Source: Synechococcus sp. RedBA-s (GTDB lineage Bacteria > Cyanobacteriota > Cyanobacteriia > PCC-6307 > Cyanobiaceae). From it: a stretch of 58,767 nt of DNA. Where the stretch lies: assembly GCF_024345495.1 (NCBI RefSeq), contig NZ_JAGQBF010000019.1, positions 1 to 58,767 of the forward strand, read 5' to 3'. Positions within the stretch are counted from its first letter, which is position 1. Each line of letters begins with the position of its first letter. This document shows, one piece after another, positions 1 through 9,787 of the stretch. The notes beneath the pieces are model-generated. The model did not search any database, was not told where the DNA came from, and was given only the letters and a program-made list of their open reading frames with translations. Both the position numbers and the translations under genes were made by a program.

Positions 1-302
1 CGGCGCAGCAACGGCTGGAGCTGATCCAGGAGCGCAGCCACCAGCTCTGGCATGGGCTTACCCAGCTGCCGGGCGTGCATCCCCTTCTGGAGGTGCCGCC
101 ACCGGCAGGCCTGGTGAGCTTCGTGGTGGAGGGAGTGGCTCCAGGGGATCTGGTGCATCAGCTGGGGCAGCGGGCCATCTGGCTACGCACCCTCGACGAT
201 CCCCACTGCCTCAGGGCCTGCACCCACATCACCACCACAGGCGAAGAGGTGGAGCTGCTGCTCGATGCCCTGGCCGAACTCAGCAGCCTGGGCCGGCCCT
301 GA
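1..302 (+). CDS. Class V aminotransferase / cysteine-desulfurase-like protein, C-terminal end only
   Basis: The reading frame is open from the window edge (first full codon at base 3) to a TGA at 300-302, so only about the last 99 residues are present. The segment IWLRTLDDPHCLRACTHI followed by TTTGEEVELLLDAL is the typical C-terminal small-domain ending of PLP-dependent class V aminotransferases such as isopenicillin-N-epimerase-like and cysteine-desulfurase-like proteins, where the R-x-C-x-H region closes over the active site. The PLP-binding lysine lies upstream, outside the window, so substrate cannot be judged. Family assignment is by motif recognition only. Confidence 0.7.
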   Translation, partial: AQQRLELIQERSHQLWHGLTQLPGVHPLLEVPPPAGLVSFVVEGVAPGDLVHQLGQRAIWLRTLDDPHCLRACTHITTTGEEVELLLDALAELSSLGRP

Positions 303-382
303 CCCGGAGCACCAGTTGCTCAACCTTGGCTGTCAGGCCGGAGGAAGGCGATCAGACTGATCCAGTCGTCGTGTCTCCTGCC

Positions 383-688
383 ATGCGTCCCCTTCCCCTG
401 ACGATCCACCCGGGCTTGTCACTGCTGGGTGCGGCATTCCTCGGTGCCTCCTGTCTCGTGGCATCGACCACACCGGCCTGGGGCAGTCCGGCCAGTCTCA
501 CTCCGCCCCTCGAAGGAACCCAGGCGCCAGGGAGCGAAAAGGAATCACCCTATGCCGCTCCCAAGGAGACCATCGCCTCTGCCCCCTTGGTCAACACCGG
601 CAAGCTCTGGGCCCTGCTGGTGCCGATCACGCTGGCCACAGGCAGCTACCTGGTGCTGCGCAGCCGTGAAGACAAGGAAGAGGCCTGA
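383..688 (+). CDS. Small secreted or membrane-anchored hypothetical protein
   Basis: A 101-residue ORF. I chose the ATG at 383 because an N-terminal signal-like segment follows (hydrophobic LSLLGAAFLGASCLVA around residues 11-26, then an A-W-G possible cleavage site). A TTG 57 bases upstream is also in frame. A low-complexity proline/serine middle leads to a second hydrophobic stretch (LWALLVPITLATGSYLVL, about residues 75-92) and a charged C-terminus (SREDKEEA). The layout suggests an inner- or thylakoid-membrane protein with one C-terminal anchor. I do not recognise a family. It ends 4 bases before the convergent aquaporin gene. Confidence 0.5.
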   Translation: MRPLPLTIHPGLSLLGAAFLGASCLVASTTPAWGSPASLTPPLEGTQAPGSEKESPYAAPKETIASAPLVNTGKLWALLVPITLATGSYLVLRSREDKEEA

Positions 689-692
689 GCAC

Positions 693-1433
693 TCAGTCGC
701 TGCGACCATCCAGCAGGTAACGCTGCACCCAGCCGGCCAGCAGGGCGCCGGCAATGGGCGCTAGCCAGAACAGCCACAGCTGGCCAACGGCATCGCCGCC
801 CACCCAGAAGGCCACGCCGGTGCTGCGGGCCGGGTTCACTGAGGTGTTGGTGACCGGAATGCTGATCAGGTGAATCAGCGTCAGCGACAAACCGATCGGA
901 ACGCCGGCCAGGTCCTTGATCGCATCCCGGTGGGTGGTGCCAAGAATCACCAGCAGGAAGATGAAGGTGAGGACCACTTCGATCACCAGAGCCGGCAGCA
1001 ATCCGTAGCCACCGGGTGAGTGGGCCCCGAACCCGTTGGTCGCCAGGGGGTTGCTGCCGGTCAGCGCGAAGCCGGGTCGACCACTGGCGATGCCGAAGAG
1101 CAGTCCGCCGGCGATCAGGCCCCCCAGCACCTGAGCGACGATGTAGGGAAGCAGCTGTGAGCCTGGATGGCGGCCGCTCGCCCAGAGGCCGAAGGTGACG
1201 GCGGGGTTGATGTGGCAGCCAGAGATGTGGCCGATGGTGTAAGCCATCGTGAGCAGGGTGAGGCCGAAGGCCAGCGATACCCCAAGGAAACCAAGACCCA
1301 GAGGATTGGCCTCGGCCTGGGCGTAGGGGAAGACGGCGGCCAGCACAGCACTGCCACAGCCGCCGAACACCAGCCAGAAGGTGCCGATCAGTTCAGCGAG
1401 GAACTTCCTCGACAAGGGCACGGGCGAAGCCAT
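693..1433 (-). CDS. aqpZ: Aquaporin Z-like water channel
   Basis: A 246-residue MIP-family channel, the usual length for AqpZ, facilitating rapid water movement across the cytoplasmic membrane. Both pore half-helices are visible: [14 protein letters not shown] near residues 68-81 and [11 protein letters not shown] near residue 200. Each carries the NPA box, the second followed by the selectivity-filter arginine. Six hydrophobic segments surround them. The residue set (H in the fifth helix region, R after the second NPA) fits a water-selective rather than glycerol-type pore. The gene sits alone between convergent and codirectional neighbours, 95 bases downstream of the murE stop. Confidence 0.93.
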   Translation of the reverse strand: MASPVPLSRKFLAELIGTFWLVFGGCGSAVLAAVFPYAQAEANPLGLGFLGVSLAFGLTLLTMAYTIGHISGCHINPAVTFGLWASGRHPGSQLLPYIVAQVLGGLIAGGLLFGIASGRPGFALTGSNPLATNGFGAHSPGGYGLLPALVIEVVLTFIFLLVILGTTHRDAIKDLAGVPIGLSLTLIHLISIPVTNTSVNPARSTGVAFWVGGDAVGQLWLFWLAPIAGALLAGWVQRYLLDGRSD

Positions 1434-1528
1434 AGGAAGGCGGAGTGAAGATCTGGAGCCTGGTCAAGGTACGGGGCAGGACGCCTGGCGGACTACCGCA
1501 TCGGCCACTTCCAGGCGCTGCCCTGCCT

Positions 1529-3055
1529 TCAGCCAAGCCTGGAGCGCAGTGCCTGCTCCGCCTGCTCCCGGTCGTCGAAGTGAATCTTGGTGGTGCCCAG
1601 GATCTGGTAATCCTCGTGGCCCTTGCCGGCGATCAGGAGCAGATCGCCTGGGCTTGCCGCGGCGACGGCCGCCGCGATCGCCGCGGCCCGATCTGGCTCC
1701 ACCACCAAGTCGGTGCCGGCCGGAATGCCCGCCACCACATCGCTGAGGATGCGCTGGGGATCCTCGGTGCGGGGGTTGTCGGAGGTCACCACCACCCGGT
1801 CGGCCAGCCGCGCGGCGATCGCGGCCATCTGGGGGCGCTTGCCCCGGTCGCGGTCGCCGCCGCAGCCGAACACACAGATCAGCTGGCCCTGGGTGAAAGG
1901 CCGGCAGGCCGCCAGGGCATTCTCCAGGCCATCGGGGGTATGGGCGTAGTCGACCAGCACCGCCGGCAGCTCAGCGGCCTCGGGCAGCACCACCCGCTCC
2001 ATCCGGCCGGGCACGCCCCGGAAGCTTGGGATCGCCTTCAGCAGCTTGTCCAGGGGCAATCCCTGCTGCTGCAGCACCCCCACAGCCTGCAGCAGATTCA
2101 TCAGATTGAAGCGGCCCACCAGGGGGGAGCGGAACTCCCCACGCCCCAGGGGGGTGATCAGGGTGCCGCTCACCCCATCGGCGGCGAAGACCAGGTCGTC
2201 GAGCCGCAGCTCGGCCAGCTCATCGGGGCGCGCTTCAGCCGTCGCCGCAGCCAGGGAACTGCGCCAGAGCCTCTCCCCAAGCGTCCCCGAGAGCCGCTCG
2301 GCCAGTCGGGCGCCCCAGGGGTCGTCGATGTTCACCACCGCCGTGCCATCCAGCCGCTCGGGTGAGAACAGACGGGCCTTCGCCTCGAAGTAGGCCTCCA
2401 TCGAGGGGTGGTAGTCGAGGTGGTCCTGGGTGAGGTTGGTGAACACGGCGCCTGCGAAATGGCAGCCGGCCACCCGGCGCTGGTCGAGGGCGTGGGAGCT
2501 CACCTCCATGGCCGCCAGCTGGGCTCCGGCGTCCACTGCTTGGGCTAGCTGGCCTTGCAGCACATCGGCAAAGGCCGTGGTGTGCGCCGCCGTGACGCTG
2601 TGCCCCGGCCAGCGGTTGATCAAGGTGCCGAACAGGGCTGTCGACTGGCCGCAGCCGGCACTGAGGTGCTCGATCAGATACGTGGTGGTGGTCTTACCGT
2701 TGGTGCCGGTGACACCGATCACAGCCAGGCGGCGGCTGGGGTCGTTCCAGAACGAGGCCGCCAGCCTGCCAGCCCATTCCGCCACCGGGTCCTGCAGCAC
2801 CAGCACAGGATCGGCTGGCCCCGGGGGGCGCTGGGCTGCCGCCGCTGGTCCGATCAGCGCCGCCACCGCTCCCCGCTCCAGGGCGGTTGGCCAGAAGCTT
2901 CCCCCATCCACCTGCCCCCCGGGAAGACCGATGAACAGGGTGCCGGCGGCGACCCTGCGGGAATCACAGCTGAGGCCGGTGACAACGGCATCGGGCAGAT
3001 GGGCAGGAATCGCCATAGCGCAGTCCTGCAGGAGGGAGTGGAGCAGCTGGGGCAT
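1529..3055 (-). CDS. murE: UDP-N-acetylmuramoyl-tripeptide synthetase MurE (meso-diaminopimelate-adding type)
   Basis: A 508-residue cytoplasmic Mur ligase adding the third stem-peptide residue to UDP-MurNAc-L-Ala-D-Glu. The ATP loop [12 protein letters not shown] lies near residues 114-125. The central domain carries the [10 protein letters not shown] and [11 protein letters not shown] motifs. The C-terminal domain contains SDNPRTEDP, the DNPR signature that in this family specifies meso-diaminopimelate rather than lysine; this agrees with dapB elsewhere in the window. The ATG at 3055 has a GGAGG-like site upstream on the minus strand. It follows yidD and a glutaredoxin-like gene on the same strand with a 52-base gap. 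Confidence 0.95.
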   Translation of the reverse strand: MPQLLHSLLQDCAMAIPAHLPDAVVTGLSCDSRRVAAGTLFIGLPGGQVDGGSFWPTALERGAVAALIGPAAAAQRPPGPADPVLVLQDPVAEWAGRLAASFWNDPSRRLAVIGVTGTNGKTTTTYLIEHLSAGCGQSTALFGTLINRWPGHSVTAAHTTAFADVLQGQLAQAVDAGAQLAAMEVSSHALDQRRVAGCHFAGAVFTNLTQDHLDYHPSMEAYFEAKARLFSPERLDGTAVVNIDDPWGARLAERLSGTLGERLWRSSLAAATAEARPDELAELRLDDLVFAADGVSGTLITPLGRGEFRSPLVGRFNLMNLLQAVGVLQQQGLPLDKLLKAIPSFRGVPGRMERVVLPEAAELPAVLVDYAHTPDGLENALAACRPFTQGQLICVFGCGGDRDRGKRPQMAAIAARLADRVVVTSDNPRTEDPQRILSDVVAGIPAGTDLVVEPDRAAAIAAAVAAASPGDLLLIAGKGHEDYQILGTTKIHFDDREQAEQALRSRLG

Positions 3056-3107
3056 CAGGAGGTCGTCCCCAGGGGCTGGGGCCGGCGCGGTTGGAGTTCG
3101 GGCTGTT

Positions 3108-3413
3108 TTAGGCGCTCAAAGGCGGACCAGGCAGCTCCGCCAGACACTTCCGCAGCCAACGCTGCAGGCCATCGCCCCCCAGCCGCGGCCCGACCCTCGG
3201 CAAGAACTGCGGCCGCCCCTGCCGGACCACCGCCAGCAGGGGCACCTCAAGGCCATAGCGGGCCTGAAGTTGGGGATCGTGATCCACATTGACCACCTGC
3301 AGCGGTGGAGGCGGCACCAAGGCCCGCAGCCGCTCTTCCAGGCCCTGGCACAGGCAGCAGCCATCACGGCTGTAGAGCAGCAGCTCCGGCAGGGGGGTAG
3401 CGGGCAGGTTCAC
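3108..3413 (-). CDS. Glutaredoxin-like thiol protein
   Basis: About 101 residues from the GTG at 3413, whose GTGA overlaps the yidD stop. In-frame upstream ATGs lie inside yidD. The N-terminus [20 protein letters not shown] gives a C-C-x-C redox-type motif at the end of the first beta strand. [21 protein letters not shown] stretch follows, containing the cis-proline segment (V-P) of thioredoxin-fold proteins. This is the short glutaredoxin-like family (DUF836/Glrx2 type). The redox partner is unknown. The overlap with yidD and closeness to murE imply one transcript. Confidence 0.78.
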   Translation of the reverse strand: MNLPATPLPELLLYSRDGCCLCQGLEERLRALVPPPPLQVVNVDHDPQLQARYGLEVPLLAVVRQGRPQFLPRVGPRLGGDGLQRWLRKCLAELPGPPLSA

Positions 3414-3706
3414 TCGGGCACCGGATCGCATCCGCAGGGGGTGAAGGGGTGGCAACGCAGCAGGCGCCTCAGGGTGAGCCAGCCACCTCGCCAGGGGCCG
3501 TGACGCTGGATCGCCTCAAGGCCATAGGCGCTGCAGCTGGGGATGAAGCGGCAGCGGGGACCGAGCAGGGGCGAGAGCCAGCGGCGGTAGCCGCTGATCA
3601 GGGTGAGCAGGAGCTGCTGCAGCGCCCGGCTGAGACCTGAGAAGCCAACGGATAGGATCGACAACTGGCGTTGCACGACCGGGTGCTTGGAGGATGCCTC
3701 CAGCAT
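3410..3706 (-). CDS. yidD: Membrane protein insertion efficiency factor YidD
   Basis: The conserved core starts near residue 30 with [20 protein letters not shown]. It continues with [18 protein letters not shown] and ends [17 protein letters not shown], the diagnostic cysteine pattern of YidD. YidD helps YidC insert proteins into the membrane and lies on the cytoplasmic face. The 98-residue version begins at ATG 3706. The family usually has about 70-85 residues, so a later start (GTG or TTG around 3660-3676) is possible. It opens a minus-strand run with the glutaredoxin-like gene and murE, and is divergent from rpsD. Confidence 0.9.
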   Translation of the reverse strand: MLEASSKHPVVQRQLSILSVGFSGLSRALQQLLLTLISGYRRWLSPLLGPRCRFIPSCSAYGLEAIQRHGPWRGGWLTLRRLLRCHPFTPCGCDPVPE

Positions 3707-3777
3707 GCTCCCCGGACGGCCTGGCCCACGGCCAGCCTGCGCTTCGTTCCAGAACCCCGTCCTCTGTTTCTGTCTGC

Positions 3778-4386
3778 ATGTCTCGCTACCGCGGTCCTCG
3801 CCTGAGGGTGACGCGGCGCTTGGGAGACCTTCCCGGTCTCACCCGTAAGTCCGCCAAGCGGGCTTATCCCCCCGGTCAGCACGGCCAAGCCCGTCGCAAG
3901 CGCTCCGAATACGCCATCCGCCTCGAAGAGAAGCAGAAGCTTCGCTTCAACTACGGCATCTCCGAGCGCCAGCTCGTGCGCTACGTCAAGAAAGCGCGCG
4001 CCCAGGAGGGTTCTACCGGAACCAACCTGCTGAAGCTCCTGGAGAACCGTCTCGACAACATCTGCTTCCGCCTCGGCTTCGGCCCCACTGTTCCCGGTGC
4101 CCGCCAGCTGGTGAACCACGGCCACATCACCGTGAACGGCCGTGTCGTGGATGTGCCCAGCTACCAGTGCCGCCCCGGCGACGTGATCGTCGTGCGTGAG
4201 CGCAAGGCCAGCCGTCAGCTGGCCGAAGGCAACCTGGAATTCCCGGGTCTGGCCAACATCCCCCCCAACCTCGAACTCGACAAGAACAAGTTCACCGCCA
4301 AGGTCAACGGGCGGATCGAGCGCGAGTGGGTGGCCCTCGAGATCAACGAACTGCTGGTGGTGGAGTTCTACAGCCGCAAGGTCTGA
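3778..4386 (+). CDS. rpsD: 30S ribosomal protein S4
   Basis: 202 residues beginning [20 protein letters not shown], the standard cyanobacterial/plastid S4 N-terminus, so the ATG at 3778 is well supported over an in-frame ATG 84 bases earlier. The S4 RNA-binding domain is clear in the middle ([14 protein letters not shown], then [20 protein letters not shown]). S4 nucleates 30S assembly on 16S rRNA and in many bacteria represses its own operon; here it is a lone gene. A TAGGAT that could serve as a -10 box lies at 3653-3658, leaving a leader of about 115 bases. A strong terminator follows. Confidence 0.97.
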   Translation: MSRYRGPRLRVTRRLGDLPGLTRKSAKRAYPPGQHGQARRKRSEYAIRLEEKQKLRFNYGISERQLVRYVKKARAQEGSTGTNLLKLLENRLDNICFRLGFGPTVPGARQLVNHGHITVNGRVVDVPSYQCRPGDVIVVRERKASRQLAEGNLEFPGLANIPPNLELDKNKFTAKVNGRIEREWVALEINELLVVEFYSRKV

Positions 4387-4434
4387 GTTCCCAGTTCAGT
4401 TCTTGGCTGGCTCCGGCAGGAGCTGGCCCACCCA

Positions 4435-4484
4435 AACCCCCAGCTGGACCCTCCTACTCTGTAGAGGCTCCGGCTGGGGGTTTT
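4435..4484 (+). terminator. Rho-independent terminator of rpsD
   Basis: Perfect 10-base arms AACCCCCAGC (4435-4444) and GCTGGGGGTT (4473-4482) flank a 28-base loop that contains a small inner CTAC/GTAG stem, followed by TTTTC. It starts about 50 bases after the rpsD stop. The trpC gene beyond it points the other way, so it also blocks read-through into trpC. Confidence 0.85.
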
Positions 4485-4538
4485 CCCTTGACCTCCAGGG
4501 CCCCTGGCCGCCCGCAAGCCGCCGCCGGCCAGGGAGAT

Positions 4539-5423
4539 TCAGGCTCCGATCAGGGTCTCCAGCGCGAGGGTCACGTCGGCTTCGCGCATCAGCGCCTCGC
4601 CCACCAGCACGGCATCGGCGCCGGCGCCCATCACCCTGTCGAGATCATCGCGGCTGGCCAGCCCCGACTCGCTCACCAGCAGGGCGCCCTTCTGGCGAAG
4701 ACGCTCCCCGAAGCGGGCCATCAGCTCCTCGGTGGTAGCCAGATCGGTGTGGAAGCTGGTGAGATCACGGTTGTTGATGCCGATCATCTCCACCCCATCG
4801 AGGGCCAGCGCCCGCTCCATCTCAGCGGCATCGTGCACCTCCAGCAGCACCCCCAGGCCGAGGGCATGGGCCACCTTCAGCAGGTAGGTGAGGTCCTGGT
4901 CGGTGAGGATGGCGGCGATCAGCAGGGCGGCATCGGCCCCGGCGGCGCGGGCCTGATACAGCTGGTAGGGGGTGAGGATGAAGTCCTTGCAGAGCAGGGG
5001 CAGCTCCACCGCCTGGCGCACGTCCACCAGCACCTCGAAGCCCCCCTGGAAGAAAGCCTTGTCGGTGAGCACCGAGAGGCAACTGGCGCCCCCCGCCTGG
5101 TAGCCGCGGGCGATGGCGATGGGGTCGAAGTCTGCGCGGATGACGCCCTTGCTGGGGCTGGCCTTCTTCACCTCGGCGATCACGGCCGGCTTGCGACAGC
5201 TGGCGCGCAGGGCGGCCACGAAGTCGCGGCATGGGGGCAGGTCGGCCACCTGCTGCTTGAGCTTGTCGAGGGGAACCCGCTCCCGCGAGCTGGTGAGTTC
5301 CCGGTCCTTTTCCCAGAGGATTTCCTCAAGGATGTGGCGCGGGGCCGCCTCCTCGTGGGGAATGCCGAACTGCAGGTGGGCCACCCGCACGGGGAGATTG
5401 GGCGGGCGGCGACGGATCTCCAA
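4539..5423 (-). CDS. trpC: Indole-3-glycerol phosphate synthase
   Basis: A 294-residue TIM-barrel enzyme closing CdRP to indole-3-glycerol phosphate in tryptophan synthesis. Visible catalytic and phosphate-binding motifs: [11 protein letters not shown] (catalytic lysine) near residue 86, LLCKDFIL (second lysine), EVHDAAE, GINNRDL, and VSESGL plus [12 protein letters not shown] at the C-terminus. The extra N-terminal segment starting [14 protein letters not shown] is typical of cyanobacterial TrpC, supporting the ATG at 5423. The gene is separate from other trp genes, as is usual in cyanobacteria, and lies 49 bases downstream of lpdA on the same strand. Confidence 0.95.
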   Translation of the reverse strand: MEIRRRPPNLPVRVAHLQFGIPHEEAAPRHILEEILWEKDRELTSSRERVPLDKLKQQVADLPPCRDFVAALRASCRKPAVIAEVKKASPSKGVIRADFDPIAIARGYQAGGASCLSVLTDKAFFQGGFEVLVDVRQAVELPLLCKDFILTPYQLYQARAAGADAALLIAAILTDQDLTYLLKVAHALGLGVLLEVHDAAEMERALALDGVEMIGINNRDLTSFHTDLATTEELMARFGERLRQKGALLVSESGLASRDDLDRVMGAGADAVLVGEALMREADVTLALETLIGA

Positions 5424-5472
5424 GGATTGGCGGCAATGGAAGCAGTGAAGCGATCGTAGGAGCGCTGAGGCG

Positions 5473-6921
5473 TCAGGCCAGAGCGGCGGCCGCCTGCTTG
5501 TAGGCCACCTCCACCACTTCGCTCAGGGTGGGGTGGGTGTGCACCTCGTTGGCCAGCTCGCGCACGCTCTGGCGCCGGGCCACGGCATTGGCGATCTCCT
5601 GGATCAGGTCGGCGGCATGGAGGCCATAGATGTGGGCCCCCAGCACCTCACCGCTGGAGCGGTTGAACAGCAGTTTCATCAGGCCGTCGCTCTCCAGCTC
5701 CGCCAGGGCCTTGGAGTTGGCCTTGAAGTAGCTGCGCACCAGCCCCAGCTCGAAGCCGTCGCTGGCGGCCAGCGCTTTGGCGTCAGATTCACTCAGGCCC
5801 ACGGAGCTGATCTCGGGATGGGTGAAGGTGGCTGCCGGAATCGAGCGATAATCGATCAGGCGCTGGTGACCCAGGATGTTGTCCACGGCCACGCCTCCCT
5901 GGGCAGCGGCCGTATGAGCCAGCATCATCTTGCCGGTGACATCGCCGACGGCCCAGAGATGCGCCAAAGGCTTGTCATCCACCAGCACGCGCATCGCCTC
6001 ATCCACCGGAATAAAGCCGCGGTTGGTGGTCACCCCGACGCTCTCGAGGTTGAGCTCCTTGCTCACGGGCACCCGGCCGGTGGCCACCAGTACCGCATCC
6101 ACCTCCAGGATTTCCACCGGCTCACGGCTGACCATCTCCACCAGCTCGATTCGCACCGGTGAACCCGGGGTCACCGTCTTGGCCAGCACGCCGGCGCGAG
6201 CGTCGATGTCGCGGCCATCGATCAGCTTGCGGGCGGCGATCTTGGCGATGTCGGGATCAAAGGTGGGCATCACCCGATCGAGCGCCTCGATCATGGTGAC
6301 CTCACAGCCAAGGGCCGTGTAGACGTCGGCGAACTCCAGGCCGATGTAGCCGCTGCCGATGATCGCGATCCAGCGGGGCAGCCACTCCAGGCTGATGGCC
6401 TCGTCGCTGGTGAAGACGGTGCGGCCGTCGGTTTCGATCCCGGGGGGAACAAAGGGGTCGGAGCCGGTGGCGATGATCACGTCGCGGGCGGAGTACACCC
6501 GCTCGATGCCGCTGGCTTCACGCACAGCCACCCGCTGGGGCCCCTCCAGCCGGCCCTTGCCGCGCAGGATCGTGGCGCCGGCGCGCTCCAGGCTCCTGGT
6601 GAGGTTGGTGCGGATCGTGGCCACCAGCTGGTTGGCGTGGTCAGCGATCTTCTGGCGCTCGAAGCGCACCGGAGCCGCATGGATGCCGAAGCCGCGCAGG
6701 TGCTCCGCATCGGCCAGCTCCCGCACCCGGCCACTGGCAGCCAGAAGGGCCTTGGAGGGCACGCAGCCCCGGTTCACGCAGGTGCCACCCATATCACGGG
6801 ATTCGACGATCGCCGTGCGCAGGCCATGGTCGGCAGCGTGCTTGGCGGCGTCGAAGCCACCGTAGCCGGCACCGATCACGATCAGATCGAAGTCAAAGCT
6901 GGCTGCACTGGCGTCGCTCAC
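5473..6921 (-). CDS. lpdA: Dihydrolipoyl dehydrogenase
   Basis: A 482-residue flavoprotein disulfide reductase, the E3 subunit of 2-oxoacid dehydrogenase and glycine cleavage complexes. The FAD site [19 protein letters not shown] lies near residues 12-30. The redox-active disulfide is [15 protein letters not shown] near 46-60. The NAD-binding [13 protein letters not shown] is in the middle, and the C-terminal interface motif [11 protein letters not shown] supplies the catalytic His-Glu pair. It starts with GTG at 6921, overlapping the stop of the upstream methyltransferase in a GTGA, so the two are probably translationally coupled. Confidence 0.95.
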   Translation of the reverse strand: MSDASAASFDFDLIVIGAGYGGFDAAKHAADHGLRTAIVESRDMGGTCVNRGCVPSKALLAASGRVRELADAEHLRGFGIHAAPVRFERQKIADHANQLVATIRTNLTRSLERAGATILRGKGRLEGPQRVAVREASGIERVYSARDVIIATGSDPFVPPGIETDGRTVFTSDEAISLEWLPRWIAIIGSGYIGLEFADVYTALGCEVTMIEALDRVMPTFDPDIAKIAARKLIDGRDIDARAGVLAKTVTPGSPVRIELVEMVSREPVEILEVDAVLVATGRVPVSKELNLESVGVTTNRGFIPVDEAMRVLVDDKPLAHLWAVGDVTGKMMLAHTAAAQGGVAVDNILGHQRLIDYRSIPAATFTHPEISSVGLSESDAKALAASDGFELGLVRSYFKANSKALAELESDGLMKLLFNRSSGEVLGAHIYGLHAADLIQEIANAVARRQSVRELANEVHTHPTLSEVVEVAYKQAAAALA

Positions 6922-7805
6922 CTGAACTGCTGCGGTTGTTGCCCCGCATTCTCCCCCGTCAGCTGACGCCAGCGCTCCAACAGCAAGGGCGCGGCGGCCA
7001 CCGCCACATTCAGCGATTCCACAGCCCCGCTGTGGGGAATGGTGACCAGGTGGCTGCTGGCCGCCAGCAGCTCCGGCGCCAGCCCGGCTCCCTCGTTACC
7101 GAGCAGCAACACGGTGGGGCGGGTCCAGTCGAGCTGCCAGTAGGGCCTCCCGCCGGCCACCACCGAGGCCACCACCTGGGCTCCGCCGGCGCGGGCGCTC
7201 TCGAGGCGGGGCAGCAGCTGCTCCAGCCGGCGGCAGGGCAGGGCCAGAGCCGCACCCGCCGAAGCACGCAGCACCTTGGGCTGGAAGGGGTCGGCCCCCT
7301 CCCCCAGCCAGAGCTCCTGCACTCCTGCCGCCAGGGCCGTGCGCATCAAGGTGCCGAGATTTCCGGGGTCCTGGAGGCGATCGAGCGCCAGCACGAACTC
7401 GAGGCACTCGCCCCCAAGTCCCTGGTCAGCCGGCGGCTGGGGCCACGGCAGTGTCAGCACCACCCCATCGGGGTGGGCGGTGGTGGCCACCGCCTCCAGC
7501 ACCGGCTCAGCGACCGGCTGCAGCACGGCGGCCATCCGCGGATGGGCCGCCAGCAACGCGTGGTGGCGCTCGATCCAGCCGGGGCTGGCTAGCACCTGAT
7601 CAAGCGACAGACCCAGGCGCAGGGCCTCCACCAGCAGATGGGTGCCCTCCACCAGCAGCAGGCCCTGCTCCCGGCGGCCGCGGGGCTGGTGCAGGGCGCG
7701 GAGCCGACCCACGAGGGGATTGCGGCGGCTGCTGATCAGCTCAGGGGCGCGGGAATGCCCAGCGGAGCCCTCACTGGCCTCAGAAGGTCTGACGGCGGCG
7801 CACAT
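6918..7805 (-). CDS. SpoU/TrmH-family RNA 2'-O-ribose methyltransferase
   Basis: 295 residues. The N-terminal part (ISSRRNPLVGRLRALHQPRG, then GLLLVEGTHLLVEAL) is the substrate-binding L30e-like domain. The C-terminal half is a SPOUT methyltransferase with the three family motifs: ALDRLQDPGNLGTLMRTA, LLLGNEGAGL, and IPHSGAVESLNVAVAAAPLL, the last two forming the trefoil knot that binds S-adenosylmethionine. The target (23S rRNA or tRNA) cannot be told from sequence alone. Its ATG lies within the 3' end of the preceding small gene and its stop overlaps lpdA. Confidence 0.9.
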   Translation of the reverse strand: MCAAVRPSEASEGSAGHSRAPELISSRRNPLVGRLRALHQPRGRREQGLLLVEGTHLLVEALRLGLSLDQVLASPGWIERHHALLAAHPRMAAVLQPVAEPVLEAVATTAHPDGVVLTLPWPQPPADQGLGGECLEFVLALDRLQDPGNLGTLMRTALAAGVQELWLGEGADPFQPKVLRASAGAALALPCRRLEQLLPRLESARAGGAQVVASVVAGGRPYWQLDWTRPTVLLLGNEGAGLAPELLAASSHLVTIPHSGAVESLNVAVAAAPLLLERWRQLTGENAGQQPQQFR

Positions 7806-8028
7806 GCGTGGAGTCCTTGATCAGGATCCCGGACTCTTCCAGATCGAGGCCACGGATCGAGGCCACCTCACCTTCGATGCCCTCGCTGCTGAGGTTTTCC
7901 ACCAGGCGGCTCACGACGATGTCTTCGATGGTGGCTTCATCCATGCCTTCGGGAGTGAGGCTTTCCAGGAACTTACCGATCTTCTTGGCGACCACCTCAG
8001 AAGAGTTCGTGATCTTGATGACAATCAT
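7780..8028 (-). CDS. Conserved small acidic cyanobacterial hypothetical protein
   Basis: 82 residues starting MIVIKITNSSEVVAKKIGKF, with a helical acidic middle (LTPEGMDEATIEDIVVSRLV) and a C-terminus ending RRRQTF. It looks soluble and folded, with alternating hydrophobic positions and no membrane segment. I recognise it only as a small protein of a type kept by picocyanobacteria; no function is known to me. It overlaps the start of the methyltransferase gene by 26 bases and lies 71 bases downstream of tRNA-Leu on the same strand. Confidence 0.75.
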   Translation of the reverse strand: MIVIKITNSSEVVAKKIGKFLESLTPEGMDEATIEDIVVSRLVENLSSEGIEGEVASIRGLDLEESGILIKDSTHVRRRQTF

Positions 8029-8099
8029 GGGTGGGGCGGCACCACGGCCGGAAACACTGGTCCCCGCAGGGGAGAGAAGAGGGCGTGGGCTGGAGAAAG

Positions 8100-8183
8100 T
8101 GCGGATGGGGAGACTTGAACTCCCACGACATTGCTGCCACTAGTACCTGAAACTAGCGCGTCTACCAATTCCGCCACATCCGC
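8100..8183 (-). tRNA. tRNA-Leu(CAG)
   Basis: Read on the minus strand, a 7-base acceptor stem GCGGATG/CATCCGC closes the molecule with discriminator A at 8100. The anticodon arm CTAGT-TTCAGGT-ACTAG gives anticodon CAG. The long variable arm and the D-loop GGCGGAATTGGTAGACGC are class II (leucine) features. The T-loop GTTCAAGTC is present. No CCA is encoded. Length is 84 nt. Confidence 0.95.
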
Positions 8184-8367
8184 TGGCGTGCCACCGAAGC
8201 GACTGAGAAACCTTAAATCACGGCGGGCCGCCCCGACCAGCGCCAGACCACCTGCCAGAGGCGATCAGGCAAACTTGCGACTATCCATGACAGTTTCATG
8301 GGCGGACGCCTAGACGGTCGCTGGCTTGGTTGTCAAGATTCCGGAACCAAAAGTCGGCCCGATTGCC

Positions 8368-9669
8368 ATGACTCTGACCGTCGCACCGACGCCCACCTCA
8401 CTGCTTGTGCCCCAGCTCGAGATCACCGGTGGACGACGGCTCGCCGGTGAGGTCCGGGTCAGTGGTGCCAAGAATTCCGCCCTGGTGCTGATGGCGGCCT
8501 GCCTGCTCAGCCGCGACACCCTGCGCCTGAGCAACGTGCCGCCCCTCACGGACATCGCCGGCATGAGCGAAATCCTCACCGCCCTCGGGGTGCGCGTGAG
8601 ACGGGGGGGCGACTGGGTGGAGCTCGATGCCAGCCACCTCAGCCAGTCGACCCCTCCCTATGAGCTGGTGAACAGCCTGCGGGCGAGCTTCTTCTGCATC
8701 GGCCCCCTGCTGGCCCGCCTGGGCATGGCCAAGGTGCCCCTGCCCGGTGGCTGCAAGATCGGATCCAGGCCGGTGATCGAGCATGTCAAGGGCCTCAAGA
8801 CCCTCGGCGCCCAGGTGAGCATCGAGCACGGGGTGGTGTCAGCCGCCGTGCCGGGCCGCAGCCAGCGTCTCAGCAGCGGCCGCATTCACATGGAATGCCC
8901 CAGCGTCGGCGCCACCGAAACCCTGATGATGGCCGCCACCCTGGCGGATGGCGAAACGGTGATCGAGAACGCCGCCCTTGAGCCTGAGGTGGTGGATCTG
9001 GCCGGTCTGCTCAACGCCATGGGCGGCCGCGTCAGCGGCGCCGGCACTCCCACGATCGTCATCGATGGCGTCGAGCGCCTCCACGGCGCCGACTACGCGG
9101 TCATCCCCGACCGCATCGAAGCCGGCACCTTCCTTCTGGCCGCTGCCATCACCCGCTCCACCCTCCACGTCACCCCGGTGGTCCCCGACCACCTCGGCGC
9201 CGTGTTCAACAAGCTGGTGGAGGCGGGCTGCGAGCTGACTGCCGATGGCGAGGGCATGACCCTGCGGGCTGAGCAGATCAAGGCCGTTGACCTGCGCACC
9301 CAGCCATTTCCCGGCTTTCCCACCGACCTGCAAGCCCCCTTCATGAGCGTGCTGGCCACAGCCCAGGGCACCAGCATGGTGGTGGAGAACATTTTCGAGA
9401 ACCGCCTTCAGCACGTGGCTGAGCTGCAGCGCATGGGTGCCGATATCCGCATGCAGGGCAACACCGCCCTGGTGGAGGGGGTGGCTCGGCTCAGTGGCGC
9501 TCCTGTGCAGGGCACCGACCTGCGCGCCTCGGCCGCGATGGTGCTGGCCGGTCTGGCCGCCGATGGCGTCACCACCGTTGGCGGCCTGGAGTTCCTGGAT
9601 CGGGGCTACGCCGATTTCGAAGGCAAGCTCAACGCCGTCGGCGCCTCAATCCGGCGCCTGGAGCCCTAA
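8368..9669 (+). CDS. murA: UDP-N-acetylglucosamine 1-carboxyvinyltransferase
   Basis: 433 residues from ATG 8368 (a TTG 42 bases upstream is in frame but adds only non-conserved sequence). It catalyses the first committed step of peptidoglycan synthesis, transferring enolpyruvate from PEP to UDP-GlcNAc. The N-terminal [16 protein letters not shown] holds the substrate-binding lysine and asparagine. The flexible-loop motif [17 protein letters not shown] carries the catalytic cysteine that is the fosfomycin target. The C-terminal [16 protein letters not shown] and [10 protein letters not shown] are standard. A hairpin and tRNA-Leu follow. Confidence 0.96.
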   Translation: MTLTVAPTPTSLLVPQLEITGGRRLAGEVRVSGAKNSALVLMAACLLSRDTLRLSNVPPLTDIAGMSEILTALGVRVRRGGDWVELDASHLSQSTPPYELVNSLRASFFCIGPLLARLGMAKVPLPGGCKIGSRPVIEHVKGLKTLGAQVSIEHGVVSAAVPGRSQRLSSGRIHMECPSVGATETLMMAATLADGETVIENAALEPEVVDLAGLLNAMGGRVSGAGTPTIVIDGVERLHGADYAVIPDRIEAGTFLLAAAITRSTLHVTPVVPDHLGAVFNKLVEAGCELTADGEGMTLRAEQIKAVDLRTQPFPGFPTDLQAPFMSVLATAQGTSMVVENIFENRLQHVAELQRMGADIRMQGNTALVEGVARLSGAPVQGTDLRASAAMVLAGLAADGVTTVGGLEFLDRGYADFEGKLNAVGASIRRLEP

Positions 9670-9678
9670 GCCAGCAGC

Positions 9679-9695
9679 TGCCACGTAAAGTGGCA
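9679..9695. terminator. Stem-loop between murA and tRNA-Leu
   Basis: Perfect 6-base stem TGCCAC/GTGGCA with a GTAAA loop, 10 bases after the murA stop and 5 bases before the tRNA. There is no T-run, so it may be a weak terminator or an RNA-processing signal rather than a classical terminator. Confidence 0.35.
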
Positions 9696-9700
9696 CTCGC

Positions 9701-9782
9701 GGGAGCGTGCCGGAATTGGTAGACGGACTCGACTCAAAATCGAGCGCCTTCGGGCATGTGGGTTCAAGTCCCACCGCTCCCA
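9701..9782 (+). tRNA. tRNA-Leu(CAA)
   Basis: Acceptor stem GGGAGCG (9701-9707) pairs with CGCTCCC (9775-9781), discriminator A at 9782. The D-arm GCCGGAATTGGTAGACGG is leucine-like. The anticodon arm CTCGA-CTCAAAA-TCGAG gives CAA. A short variable stem GCCTTCGGGC and T-loop GTTCAAGTC follow. No CCA is encoded. The argD start lies 5 bases downstream, so tRNA and mRNA must be separated by RNase processing if cotranscribed. Confidence 0.95.
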
Positions 9783-9787
9783 TCACC